DNA from: Actinomycetota bacterium | GTDB taxonomy: Bacteria > Actinomycetota > Acidimicrobiia > Acidimicrobiales > Acidimicrobilacustridaceae | Direction: 5' to 3' | NCBI GenBank assembly: GCA_016185305.1 | Contig: JACPNV010000016.1 | Location: 1 to 58,142, forward strand | DNA length: 58,142 nucleotides | In this document: positions 44,000-51,433 of the stretch, one piece after another | Layout: each line of letters begins with the position of its first letter | How positions within the stretch are numbered: the stretch's first letter is position 1 | The notes under the pieces: model-generated | Databases searched by the model: none | Seen by the model: only the letters and a program-made list of their open reading frames with translations | Told to the model about the DNA's origin: nothing | Position numbers and translations under genes: made by a program

Positions 44000-44020
44000 C
44001 CCGGCCGAGGGTGCGACCGC

Positions 44021-44707
44021 TCAGTGCGCCTCGTCGGCCGGCTCGATCGCCGCCTTCTGCTGGTTGCGATGGCGCAGGTACTCGATGCCGATCGGGACCA
44101 GCGACAGCACGATGATCACCGGGATCACGATGTCGAGCTTCTCGCCGAGACCGGGGAACTTCTGGCCCAACAGGTAGCCGAGCAGGGTCACGCCGATCGC
44201 CCAGAGCCCGGCGCCGACGACGTTGTAGGTGACGAAGGTGCGGTACTCCATCTTGCCGACGCCGGCGACGATCGGGGCGAACGTGCGCACGATCGGAACG
44301 AAGCGGGCGAGGATGATGGTCTTGGACCCGTGCCGCTCGAAGAAGGCCTCCGCCTTCTCCACGTTCTCGTGCTTGAACAGCCGCGAGTCGGGGCGCTTGA
44401 AGATCGACGGGCCGACCTTCTTGCCGAAGCCGTACCCGACCTGGTCGCCGAGGACGGCGGCGATGAAGCAGCCAGGGATGATGACCCAGATCGGCGCCGG
44501 GAACTGGATGTTGAACTGATCGTTCGGCGTCACCGCCGAGAGCAGGCCGGCGGTGAAGAGCAACGAGTCGCCGGGAAGGAAGAAGCCGATGAGCAAGCCC
44601 GACTCGGCGAAGATGATCAAGAACAAGGCGATCGTGGCGAACGTGCCGAAGAACGTGAGGAGACCCTGGGGGTCGATCCCGAGCGCGGCGACCATGACAG
44701 ACGACAT
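44021..44707 (-). CDS. DedA-family membrane protein
   Basis: A 228-residue DedA/VTT protein. Diagnostic blocks are FAESGLLIGFFLPGDSLLFT, LGDQVGYGFGKKVG and ARFVPIVRTFAPIVAGVGKM, with re-entrant and membrane helices. Some relatives act as lipid flippases for undecaprenyl phosphate or phosphatidylethanolamine and affect membrane potential and drug sensitivity. ATG at 44707. It is preceded by the FAA-hydrolase gene on the same strand after 64 bases. Confidence 0.93.
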   Translation of the reverse strand: MSSVMVAALGIDPQGLLTFFGTFATIALFLIIFAESGLLIGFFLPGDSLLFTAGLLSAVTPNDQFNIQFPAPIWVIIPGCFIAAVLGDQVGYGFGKKVGPSIFKRPDSRLFKHENVEKAEAFFERHGSKTIILARFVPIVRTFAPIVAGVGKMEYRTFVTYNVVGAGLWAIGVTLLGYLLGQKFPGLGEKLDIVIPVIIVLSLVPIGIEYLRHRNQQKAAIEPADEAH

Positions 44708-44771
44708 CGGGACAGCCTAGTTTGCCGACCGCGGTCAACTGAAGACGGCAGGTCGCGAGGCGAGCACGAGC

Positions 44772-45614
44772 TCAGGCCTCGGCGACGCAGGTGTTGCGCA
44801 TGGCGCCGAGGCCCTCGATCTCGGTGTCGATGACGTCACCGGGCTGGAGGAACTGGCCCTGGGCGACTCCCACCCCCGACGGCGTCCCGCTGAAGCAGAG
44901 ATCGCCGGCTCGCACCGTGAGGACCGACGACAGGAACTCGATGAGCGACGGCACGTCGAAGATCAGGTCGTCGGTGTAGGCGTCCTGCTTCACCTCGCCG
45001 TTGATCGCACACCGCAGATGCAGCCGGGCCGGGTCGTCAAGCTCGTCCAACGTGACCAGCGCCGGGCCGGTGGGCCCGAACGTGTCGAAGCTCTTGCCCA
45101 TCGAGAACTGCTCGCCGCCGGCGAACTGCGTGGCCCGCTCGGAGATGTCCTGCCCGCAACAGAACCCGAGGACGTGATCGAGGGCGGCGCTCTTCGGTGT
45201 CCGCCGGGCGATGTCGGCCATGACGAAGACCAGTTCGGCCTCCCAGTCGTTCATCGCCTTGCCCGCCGGCAGCACGACGTCGTCATGGGGGCCGGCGAGG
45301 CAGGCCGGGAACTTGGTGAACGTGACCGGCTCGGCGGCGATCTCGGCACCGGTCTCCTCCGCATGTGACTTGTAGTTGAGGCCGATGCCGAAGCACGCCC
45401 CCGGATGGGGCACCGGCGGCCCCAGGCGCACGCTCGCCAGTGGAGTGCCACCCGACAGGGCACCCTGCTCATGCGCCGCCAGCGCCGCTTCCCACTGCGA
45501 CGTGATGACGGTCATCGGGTCGGCCGACACCTCACCGCCGGACACCGTCGCCAGATCGAAGACCTCGTCTCCGGCGAGCAGCCCGCCTCGCCCATCGGCG
45601 TTCACGAATCTCAT
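44772..45614 (-). CDS. Fumarylacetoacetate hydrolase family protein
   Basis: A 280-residue enzyme with FAA-family blocks: CFGIGLNYKSHAEETGAE, FTKFPACLAGPHDDVVLP, NDWEAELVFVMADIARR with the metal-binding glutamates, and FSGTPSGVGVAQGQFLQPGD. Such enzymes hydrolyse or decarboxylate diketo acids in aromatic breakdown. The ATG at 45614 follows AGGAGA at a good distance. The gene in front is a truncated VOC dioxygenase-like fragment, so the original operon probably coupled ring cleavage with this step. Confidence 0.92.
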   Translation of the reverse strand: MRFVNADGRGGLLAGDEVFDLATVSGGEVSADPMTVITSQWEAALAAHEQGALSGGTPLASVRLGPPVPHPGACFGIGLNYKSHAEETGAEIAAEPVTFTKFPACLAGPHDDVVLPAGKAMNDWEAELVFVMADIARRTPKSAALDHVLGFCCGQDISERATQFAGGEQFSMGKSFDTFGPTGPALVTLDELDDPARLHLRCAINGEVKQDAYTDDLIFDVPSLIEFLSSVLTVRAGDLCFSGTPSGVGVAQGQFLQPGDVIDTEIEGLGAMRNTCVAEA

Positions 45615-45689
45615 CTCGTTCTCTTCTCCTGTCGTCTCCCGGCTCGGACCCGGTCGTATGGGTTGGCGCCGCGCTCTCACTTTCGCGCT

Positions 45690-45828
45690 CTCGCGTGTTC
45701 TCCGTCAGCCGGCCAAGCTCGGTGGAGAACGCCCCCGCGGCCGCGGCATCGGGGACGCCGACGGTGATAGACGACAGGCGATGGATGGCCATCAGGCCGA
45801 CGCCTCCCCGCGGGACGGCTTCTGCCAC
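45690..45828 (-). pseudogene. Truncated VOC-family (extradiol dioxygenase-like) gene, N-terminal fragment
   Basis: A strong AAGGAGG precedes the GTG at 45828. The frame reads VAEAVPRGGVGLMAIHRLSS and ITVGVPDAAAAGAFSTELGR, the typical first strand and helix of a VOC protein (compare VGVPD...AAAFYTEFG). After about 40 residues it turns into arginine/glutamate-rich nonsense and runs into the FAA gene, to a stop at 45532. The remaining ~250 residues of a ring-cleavage VOC enzyme are gone, apparently by a deletion joining the fragment to the region just before the FAA gene. Confidence 0.6.
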
Positions 45829-45883
45829 GTTCGCCTCCTTGGTTCGCACCTTCTGCACGGTCGCGCGCGCGGCCGACGGGGTC

Positions 45884-46054
45884 ATGATCCCTGCCGATGA
45901 GATCGCGTCCCTCGAGGAGCCGGCGACCTGGCCGCACATCGAGCCTGAAAAGCTGTATCCCGACGCGGAACTGGAGCTACCGATTGCGTCGGTCGTGGTC
46001 GATCCGGGTGAGCTCGAGGAGCGTTGTGTTGCCGTACGCTCGTGGTTCTCGTGA
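45884..46054 (+). CDS. Possible short ORF or gene remnant
   Basis: A 56-codon frame, MIPADEIASLEEPATWPHIE continuing PEKLYPDAELELPIASVVVD, has a balanced protein-like composition but no ribosome binding site, no recognised family and no partner. It lies in the 276-base gap between the truncated VOC gene and the second sigma factor, so it may be a remnant of a deleted gene. Confidence 0.2.
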   Translation: MIPADEIASLEEPATWPHIEPEKLYPDAELELPIASVVVDPGELEERCVAVRSWFS

Positions 46055-46104
46055 GGTTCGAGGTTCGCGCAACAGGAACGGGCAGTTGTTCGTCAGAGCA
46101 GGTG

Positions 46105-46704
46105 ATGGCAACGACCCGTTCATCCTCGGAGGCCGCGCCGGCGGTCGATGATCTCTCAGCATCGCCGGCCTCGATCGAGGAGCCTGCGGTCGTGGATCGC
46201 CCCGATCTGTTGATACAGGAGGTCGCGGGTCCTGTCGTGGACGTCGGCTTCGACGGCTTCTACCGGCAGGAGTACGACCGGATGGTGCGCGCGGCGTACC
46301 TGATGATGGGTAGCCAGCAGAGCGCGGAGGAGATCGTGCAGGACGCGTTCGTGCGCGTGCACCTGCGGTGGGCGAAGCTGGACTCGCCGGCCGCCTTCCT
46401 CCGGACCTGTGTGATCAACGGCTGCCGTGACCGGTTGCGGCGACGAACACGCCTGGCGGCGCGGGTGACGTTGCTGGCGGCGACACCAGACGCGCAGATC
46501 GGTTCTCCCACCGACGGCGATGGGGTCGAGCTCTACGACGTGCTGTTGACGCTTCCGCACCGCCAACGGGCTGCCATCGTCGGCCGCTTCTACTGCGGAT
46601 GGGACGACGACGCGCTGGCCCAGGTGCTCGGCGTCCGTCCCGCGACTGTTCGTTCCCTTGTCCACCGCGGCCTGTCCGCCCTCCGAATCGAGCTCTCCTC
46701 ATGA
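46105..46704 (+). CDS. ECF RNA polymerase sigma factor (actinobacterial SigE-70 type)
   Basis: A 199-residue ECF factor. Region 2 is FYRQEYDRMVRAAYLMMGSQ and QSAEEIVQDAFVRVHLRW; region 4 is LPHRQRAAIVGRFYCGWDDD and ALAQVLGVRPATVRSLVHRG. About 50 acidic, low-complexity residues precede region 2. The ATG at 46105 is chosen; upstream codons are not conserved-looking. It overlaps the next gene by ATGA, the usual arrangement with a regulatory membrane partner. No GGAAC-N18-GTT promoter is seen here, unlike the SigE-like gene. Confidence 0.9.
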   Translation: MATTRSSSEAAPAVDDLSASPASIEEPAVVDRPDLLIQEVAGPVVDVGFDGFYRQEYDRMVRAAYLMMGSQQSAEEIVQDAFVRVHLRWAKLDSPAAFLRTCVINGCRDRLRRRTRLAARVTLLAATPDAQIGSPTDGDGVELYDVLLTLPHRQRAAIVGRFYCGWDDDALAQVLGVRPATVRSLVHRGLSALRIELSS

Positions 46705-47855
46705 CCAACCCCACGACCGACTCCGACCTCGCCGCCATGCTCCAGGACCGGGCGGCTGCGGTCCGACCCCACGCGCCAGCTCCCGCGACCATTGCTGCGC
46801 GTTCACGCCGGCTGCGTCGTCGTCGCAACGCGGTCGCGTCGGCCGGTGCCGCGACGGCAGCATCAGTTGCGGTGGTGACCGGCGCGGTCGCGCTTCGAAC
46901 TTCGGCCGACGATCAGCAAGCCGCCGTGGACGTCGCGGCACCAATAGTTCCGCGGGCTTCGGTCACTGCGCCGTCTACGACCACGCCGCCACCTCGCTCA
47001 GGCCCGCCGCTGCGCATCGGGTTGGAGCTCACCGATGCGCAGGTCACCTCGGTGTCAGACAACGTCGAAGCGGAGCAGCCCACCAACGAGCCACCAGGTG
47101 TTCGTGTGGAGTACCAGAACGCGGCTGGCACTCGTCAGTTGAGCATCAGCACCGTCATGACCTCGCCGCCGCCCGCCGACCAGAAGCCCTTCATCTACAT
47201 CCCTGGGCCCGGCACCAAGCGCCCCGTCGATCTGGGCGACGGCGTGCAGGGCACCCTCAGCACGATCGACGTCATCCCTGGCGGTACCTCGTCAGCCATC
47301 TCGGTGGAGGCGATCCAGGATGGTGCCGGCTTGCTCGTCTACGGCGTCGGGCTCAGCGAAGATGAGATGCTGTCCATCGCCAGCTCAGTGGTCATCAGCC
47401 AGCGCGGCGCCGGCTTCGATGCGCCCGGAGTCCCCGGCGACCTCGTGGCCGGTCGCCCGGGAAGCCCGTTCGACGGCAGGGGCTGGGGCGTGCGGACCCA
47501 GGTGGTCTATCGCACCGCGGACGGAACCGAGGTCGTCGTCGACGTGTACAACGGCGGAGGCGAGAATGTGTTCGAACCAGACCTTCAGAAGGCGAAGACG
47601 CAACCGACTGGTGTGCTCTACGAACTGTCCGTGCGGGGGCGCGAAGCCGTCGTCCGCCGCTTCCCCGACATGGCGAGCCCGACCAACGGCGAGATCGTCA
47701 CCGTTACCTGGCGCGAAGCGACCGGACAGCTCGTAGCCGTGCGCTTCACACCGCCACCGAACATCGTCCCCGACCCGACCGTGGTCGCCCCGAGCGTGAA
47801 AGAGCTGACTGAACCCGAGTTCCAGGCGCTCCTGGCGGAGGTCGGCCAACGGTGA
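46701..47855 (+). CDS. Membrane protein coupled to ECF sigma factor, probable anti-sigma factor
   Basis: A 384-residue protein whose ATG overlaps the sigma stop. The N terminus is short and basic (RSRRLRRRRNAVASAGAATA), followed by one hydrophobic segment (about residues 45-65), a Thr/Pro linker and a ~270-residue extracytoplasmic part rich in beta strands. No zinc anti-sigma motif is present. Its role as sigma regulator is inferred only from coupling and topology; such proteins commonly follow ECF genes of this subclass. Confidence 0.75.
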   Translation: MTNPTTDSDLAAMLQDRAAAVRPHAPAPATIAARSRRLRRRRNAVASAGAATAASVAVVTGAVALRTSADDQQAAVDVAAPIVPRASVTAPSTTTPPPRSGPPLRIGLELTDAQVTSVSDNVEAEQPTNEPPGVRVEYQNAAGTRQLSISTVMTSPPPADQKPFIYIPGPGTKRPVDLGDGVQGTLSTIDVIPGGTSSAISVEAIQDGAGLLVYGVGLSEDEMLSIASSVVISQRGAGFDAPGVPGDLVAGRPGSPFDGRGWGVRTQVVYRTADGTEVVVDVYNGGGENVFEPDLQKAKTQPTGVLYELSVRGREAVVRRFPDMASPTNGEIVTVTWREATGQLVAVRFTPPPNIVPDPTVVAPSVKELTEPEFQALLAEVGQR

Positions 47856-47930
47856 CGACACGTAACACACTCTCCCGACCGACCGGCGCATTGGATCCGC
47901 TCATCCGCTACGCGCAGGCAACACCGCTCG

Positions 47931-48173
47931 GTCGATGAGCTCGACCGGGTCACCCGGGTCGAGTACACGCCTGAGGGGTGGGTCGCCGCGTCGACTGACC
48001 CGGCGGGCGACCGGACCGCTTATGGCTATGACCCGATGGGTCGGGTCACGTCGGTGACTGACCCGAACGGAAACACCACCAGTTATGCCTATGACCCGGT
48101 GGGGAACTTGACCGGTCAGCGCCGCCCGCAAGACATCGTCCAGACCCCGCTCAAATCCGGAGAGCCCCATTAG
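47931..48173 (+). pseudogene. RHS/YD-repeat fragment
   Basis: Without a start codon, the frame reads DELDRVTRVEYTPEG, then DRTAYGYDPMGRVTSVTDPN and GNTTSYAYDPVGNLTGQ, ending at a TAG at 48171. These are two to three YD repeats of an RHS-family polymorphic toxin or surface protein, normally over a thousand residues. Nothing of the shell or toxin end is found on either side, so it is an orphan remnant. Confidence 0.85.
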
Positions 48174-48317
48174 GAGTGATGGTCGTTGTAGCTGACCCAG
48201 GCGAACGACCCCGAGAGGCACCCACCCTTGGACCATGGCGTCATCCGGTGCGTGCATCAGCCCGACCGTGTGGCCTGTGGCGTGCCACCGTGGCGAAGGC
48301 CAAGCTCGAGCCGGCGC

Positions 48318-48390
48318 GACGCGACGAGGCCGCACGACCTGCGGCACCACGACGCGAGCCTCCCGATCCACCACGGCGAGTCGGCTGAAC
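48318..48390 (+). pseudogene. Possible tyrosine-recombinase C-terminal remnant
   Basis: One frame reads RPHDLRHHDASLPIHHGES, close to the integrase block HDLRH-x2-AS-L-x-I-x2-G that holds the catalytic Arg and His. No catalytic tyrosine block follows and no intact frame leads in. Directly after the RHS fragment, it suggests a decayed mobile or recombination region. A short motif match in a GC-rich region can occur by chance. Confidence 0.3.
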
Positions 48391-48412
48391 CTGAACCCGC
48401 ACGGTCAGCGTC

Positions 48413-49342
48413 TCAGACAGACGGCTGTGGTTGGTTGAACTCGATCCAGCCCACGCCGGCCGCGCCATCAGCATCCGTGAAGTGCCCCATGCCCCGCGGG
48501 AAGCGGGCCGTCCGGCCGTCGTCGGCGACGAGCAGAACCGGCGCCCAGCCGGTCGGCTCGAACACGACGTCGGTGTCGTCGAGGTGCAGCGCCGCCGCGG
48601 TCGGGATGCCTTCGGCGTCGAGCTCCTCGTCGACGGTGAAGCCCACGAAGACATCGAGTGGCTTGCCATCGCGCTGCTGCGCGTAGCCGAAGCCCTGCTG
48701 CTCCGGCTTGGTCGTCACCGCGTGCCACTTCGACCCGTCGTCGAGCTGGAACGCCGTCCAGCACCAGCCCGTCGCCCACCAGTCGCGCACGCCCCAGGAG
48801 TGGTCGCGCTGGCCGACACCATCGAAGTCGATCCGCTCGTCGCCCACGAGGACCTCACCGTGGACGCGGCACGGGATCTCGTAGCGGGTGAGCACGGCGG
48901 GGTAGGCGAACGGTGAGCCGTCGGTCTCCCACTCCAGATCGAAGCCGAGCGGGACCCGATCGCCAAATGCGCCGCGGTAGGTGTCGGCCGGATCGTCCAA
49001 CGACACCGCGAAGGCTTCGAGGCCGAGGCTCCACCGGTCGAGCGGCTCCTCGCAGGTGTGGTCGGCCCAGAGCCCGTCGTGGCGCAGCTCGAGGGAGCCG
49101 CTGGGGGGAAGCGGGGCCGCGTGCTCGATCACCGTCACGAGGGGGCGACCGATGCCGACGAGGCACGCCCAGTACCAGGTGACACCGAGGTTGGGAGAGA
49201 GCCCGATGCGGACGTAACCGCCGAGCGTCGCGTCGGCGCTCACGAAGTCGAAGTACCACGACTCGTTCCAGAGCTGCTCGCCGCCAGGCGTGTGCCGCCG
49301 CTCGTCGCGGGGGTCGACGACGAACCGGTCGGTGTCTGCCAT
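48413..49342 (-). CDS. CrtC-like / DUF7064-type lipocalin-fold protein
   Basis: A 309-residue soluble protein with tryptophan-rich beta strands: LWNESWYFDFVSADATLGGY, LGVTWYWACLVGIG, and GVGQRDHSWGVRDWWATGWC. The RDHSWG-x-RDWW signature occurs in hydroxyneurosporene synthase (CrtC)-like and related steroid- or lipid-associated proteins of actinobacteria. Catalytic role unknown. ATG at 49342. It is followed upstream on the same strand by a small lipoprotein gene. Confidence 0.7.
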   Translation of the reverse strand: MADTDRFVVDPRDERRHTPGGEQLWNESWYFDFVSADATLGGYVRIGLSPNLGVTWYWACLVGIGRPLVTVIEHAAPLPPSGSLELRHDGLWADHTCEEPLDRWSLGLEAFAVSLDDPADTYRGAFGDRVPLGFDLEWETDGSPFAYPAVLTRYEIPCRVHGEVLVGDERIDFDGVGQRDHSWGVRDWWATGWCWTAFQLDDGSKWHAVTTKPEQQGFGYAQQRDGKPLDVFVGFTVDEELDAEGIPTAAALHLDDTDVVFEPTGWAPVLLVADDGRTARFPRGMGHFTDADGAAGVGWIEFNQPQPSV

Positions 49343-49360
49343 CGCATCACTCTCTCACGG

Positions 49361-49846
49361 TCAGTTGGCATCCGGCGACGCTCGCCGGGCGAGGGCGATG
49401 ATCGCCATGGCTTGATCGAGCGTGACGCCGCCGTCGGCGCGGACCACGAGCGCGGGCGCGGCATCGGCCCACCAGATCTCGTCGAGCGGGCCGAAGCCGT
49501 CGCCGGCGTAGTCGGCGATCAGGAGGCCGTCCTTCTCGGTGACCTTCCCGCCCGCGCGCTCGGCCTCGCGCCGCCACGTGTCGGCGGTCAGGGTCGTGGC
49601 CGCCACGGTCACCGTCGAGGTGCGATTGGTGGCCGACTGGTAGCGGCACCGGCCCGACGGATCATCGACTCGTTGCCACGCCTCGCCGAGCGCACCATTG
49701 ATCGCCGCGGGCGGCACGCGATCGCAGAGCTGGCTCACCGAGAGCAGCGTGGTGGTCGTCGCCGGCGGCGCGGCCGCGCCGGCGCATGCCGAGACGCCCG
49801 CGGCCGCGAGCAGGAGGGCGATGAGGCGGTTGCGCGAGCGAGCCAT
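49361..49846 (-). CDS. Small lipoprotein of unknown function
   Basis: A 161-residue secreted lipoprotein: basic start MARSRNRL, hydrophobic LIALLLAAAGVSAC with lipobox VSAC, then a Thr-rich linker and a small domain with Cys (LCDRV and GRCRYQS could form a disulfide). It resembles mycobacterial LppA/DUF3558-like lipoproteins in outline, without firm evidence. The ATG at 49846 gives the only good signal peptide. It lies 18 bases upstream of the CrtC-like gene on the same strand. Confidence 0.75.
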   Translation of the reverse strand: MARSRNRLIALLLAAAGVSACAGAAAPPATTTTLLSVSQLCDRVPPAAINGALGEAWQRVDDPSGRCRYQSATNRTSTVTVAATTLTADTWRREAERAGGKVTEKDGLLIADYAGDGFGPLDEIWWADAAPALVVRADGGVTLDQAMAIIALARRASPDAN

Positions 49847-49929
49847 GAGCGAGCGCCGTGGGTCAGGCACAGGAACGCACCGGTCGGCCGCCGCCAGCAT
49901 AGGGGGGAGCCGTTCGCCGAAAGAAGTTC

Positions 49930-50064
49930 GCTATGCTAAGAGGCTGCGCCGATAGGCGCAGCCGTGGCCCGAGCGGCCCGGCGCGCAGCGCCAAGAGCGG
50001 GAGATTTGGCGCTACGAGCCGCGACGACCGAACCTATCCGCTGAGCCTCTAAGAAGTTCAGCGG
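49930..50064 (+). ncRNA. Structured RNA candidate / leader of the MarR gene
   Basis: The 340-base gap between the lipoprotein and MarR genes holds several strong stems: GGCTGCGCC-GATA-GGCGCAGCC (49943-49964), GCGCCAA/TTGGCGC (49988-50012) and CCGCTGA/TCAGCGG (50038-50064). A competing long-range pairing AGAGGCT (49940-49946) with AGCCTCT (50044-50050), extended by CGCT/AGCG, shares bases with the first and last hairpins. A -10-like TATGCT lies at 49933-49938. It could be a small RNA or a switchable leader; no known family is recognised. Confidence 0.3.
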
Positions 50065-50189
50065 GCAGGTGCGACCCGTCGCCCCGCGGGTGCCGGGTTC
50101 CCTGCTCCGGGTACGGCGCGCCGGGCCGCTCGGGCTGCAGATCTGCGCATCGGCGCATCCTCTTGAGCAGCCCGGGGGGAAGGACAGCA

Positions 50190-50663
50190 ATGAGCCCAGC
50201 GAAGCGAGCCGGCAATGGCGGCGATCGGGCGGCCGAGATCACCCGGCTGCGGCTGGCGACGCTCCGGCTCGCCCGCCGGCTGCGGCAGCACGCGTCTCAC
50301 GGCATCACGCACTCCCAGCTCTCTGCGCTCGCGACCATCGACCGGAACGGACCGTTGACCTTGGGCGAGCTGGCGCAGATGGAGAAGGTGCAGCCCCCGT
50401 CCATCAGCCGCATCGTCGCCGCCCTCGAAGGAGACGGCTACGTCGATCGTGTTCCCGGCCCGACCGACAAGCGGGTGGCGCTGGTCCAGGTGACGCCGAA
50501 GGCGGCGCGCGAGCTCGAGGCGATCCGGGCCGAACGCGACGCCTGGCTGGCCGCGCGCATGGCCACGCTGTCCGGCGCGGACCAGCAACGCATCGTCGAC
50601 GCACTCCCGGCGCTGGAGGCGTTGCTCGAATCGCCCGACACCTCGGGTGCACCGTTGGCGTGA
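50190..50663 (+). CDS. MarR-family transcriptional regulator
   Basis: A 157-residue winged-helix protein: THSQLSALATIDRNGPLTLG, then ELAQMEKVQPPSISRIVAAL with the recognition helix and the wing GYVDRVPGPTDKRVALVQVT. GGGGGGAAGGA upstream fixes the ATG at 50190. MarR proteins usually repress their own or a neighbouring efflux or detoxification gene; the gene that once followed seems lost (see 50660-50776). The long structured leader in front of it is unusual for this family. Confidence 0.92.
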   Translation: MSPAKRAGNGGDRAAEITRLRLATLRLARRLRQHASHGITHSQLSALATIDRNGPLTLGELAQMEKVQPPSISRIVAALEGDGYVDRVPGPTDKRVALVQVTPKAARELEAIRAERDAWLAARMATLSGADQQRIVDALPALEALLESPDTSGAPLA

Positions 50664-50776
50664 CAGCCACGCGAGGCGTCGCGGACTGGGACGCGCTCGC
50701 GACCACCGACCGGCACGTTGTTGCCGGCGATGTTGTTGCCGGCGATGTTGACCGAGGCCCGCCGGTGCTCGAACGC
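50660..50776 (+). other. Possible truncated gene start behind marR, with 15-bp tandem repeat
   Basis: A GTG at 50660 overlaps the marR stop (GTGA), as in a coupled operon, and reads VTATRGVADWDALATTDRHV. It then enters two perfect copies and a partial third of GTTGTTGCCGGCGAT (50717-50750, encoding VVAGD). The frame stays open only as antisense of the next gene, so the real downstream gene is apparently lost. Low support. Confidence 0.3.
50717..50750. repeat. 15-bp tandem repeat, 2.3 copies
   Basis: GTTGTTGCCGGCGAT occurs twice without mismatch (50717-50731 and 50732-50746), followed by GTTG. It lies in the gap between marR and the proline-rich gene. Confidence 0.9.
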
Positions 50777-51373
50777 TCAGCCGGCCGGAGCGTCGTGGTC
50801 CCCCGAAGCCACCGCTCCGGGCGGTGGAGGTGGGGCGACGGTGCCCGGAGCCGGCGGCGGCGGCACCGCACCCCCCGGCGCAGGCGGCGAGCTCACCGGC
50901 TGGCCCGGAGCCGGCGGCGGCGGCACCGCACCCCCGGGCGGAGGCGGCGGCGTGACGGCTTGTCCCGGAGCCGGCGGCGGCGGCACCGCACCCCCCGGCG
51001 CAGGCGGCGGCGCAACAGGCCCACCAACCGGCGCAGGCGGCGGCGCAACAGGCCCACCAACCGGCGCAGGCGGCGAGCTCACCGGCTGGCCCGGAGCCGG
51101 CGGCGGTGCCGGAGCCGCCGTTCGCAAGGCGAAGCTCGTCAGCGCTCCCATCTGCTCGTTCTGCTGCAGCCCGGTCATCACCCGCTCCATCTCGGCCGGC
51201 GTCTGCTCGGTGGCACGGCCCGTTTGCTGCAAGTAGGCGAGCACACCGAGATCGTGGAAGTACGACTCGGACGGGTAAGCCGGCTTGGCCTGGTTCGGAT
51301 CGCCGCTGACCGCGGTGTTGATCGAGCTCGCCATGCTGTTGGCGCCCTTCTTCAGGTCATCGAGAAACCCCAT
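50777..51373 (-). CDS. Proline-rich protein of unknown function
   Basis: A 198-residue protein. The first ~95 residues are ordered (MGFLDDLKKGANSMASSINT, then ESYFHDLGVLAYLQQTGRAT and AEMERVMTGLQQNEQMGALT), with the look of a small helical domain found in actinobacterial hypothetical proteins. The rest is repeats of AP-GQPVSSPP and GGAVPPPPAPG. No signal peptide is seen. A good AAGGAG precedes the ATG at 51373. The repeats at DNA level (about 50810-51115) are near-identical 30-36-base units that may vary in number. Confidence 0.75.
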   Translation of the reverse strand: MGFLDDLKKGANSMASSINTAVSGDPNQAKPAYPSESYFHDLGVLAYLQQTGRATEQTPAEMERVMTGLQQNEQMGALTSFALRTAAPAPPPAPGQPVSSPPAPVGGPVAPPPAPVGGPVAPPPAPGGAVPPPPAPGQAVTPPPPPGGAVPPPPAPGQPVSSPPAPGGAVPPPPAPGTVAPPPPPGAVASGDHDAPAG

Positions 51374-51433
51374 CCATCGCTCCTTTCGTCGGTGGGTGGT
51401 CGTGCATCCGTGCACGACCACACCGTGCAAAAC

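Noticed and set aside
47901-48374. Minus-strand frame of 157 codons across the RHS remnant
   Set aside because: It is the complement of the YD repeats; the plus-strand translation shows the recognisable repeat signature.
48176-48388. 70-codon plus-strand frame after an AGGAG-like site behind the RHS remnant
   Set aside because: The translation is Pro/Arg-rich without any domain; another frame of the same DNA shows the recombinase-like motif, and the region looks decayed.
49930-50064. tRNA or tmRNA at the hairpin-rich leader
   Set aside because: No cloverleaf, no T-loop sequence and no CCA-type acceptor pairing could be traced.
50810-51115. Regular 30-36-base repeats resembling a CRISPR array
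   Set aside because: The units are contiguous, lie in frame in the proline-rich gene and encode PPPPAPG blocks; there are no unique spacers and no cas genes.
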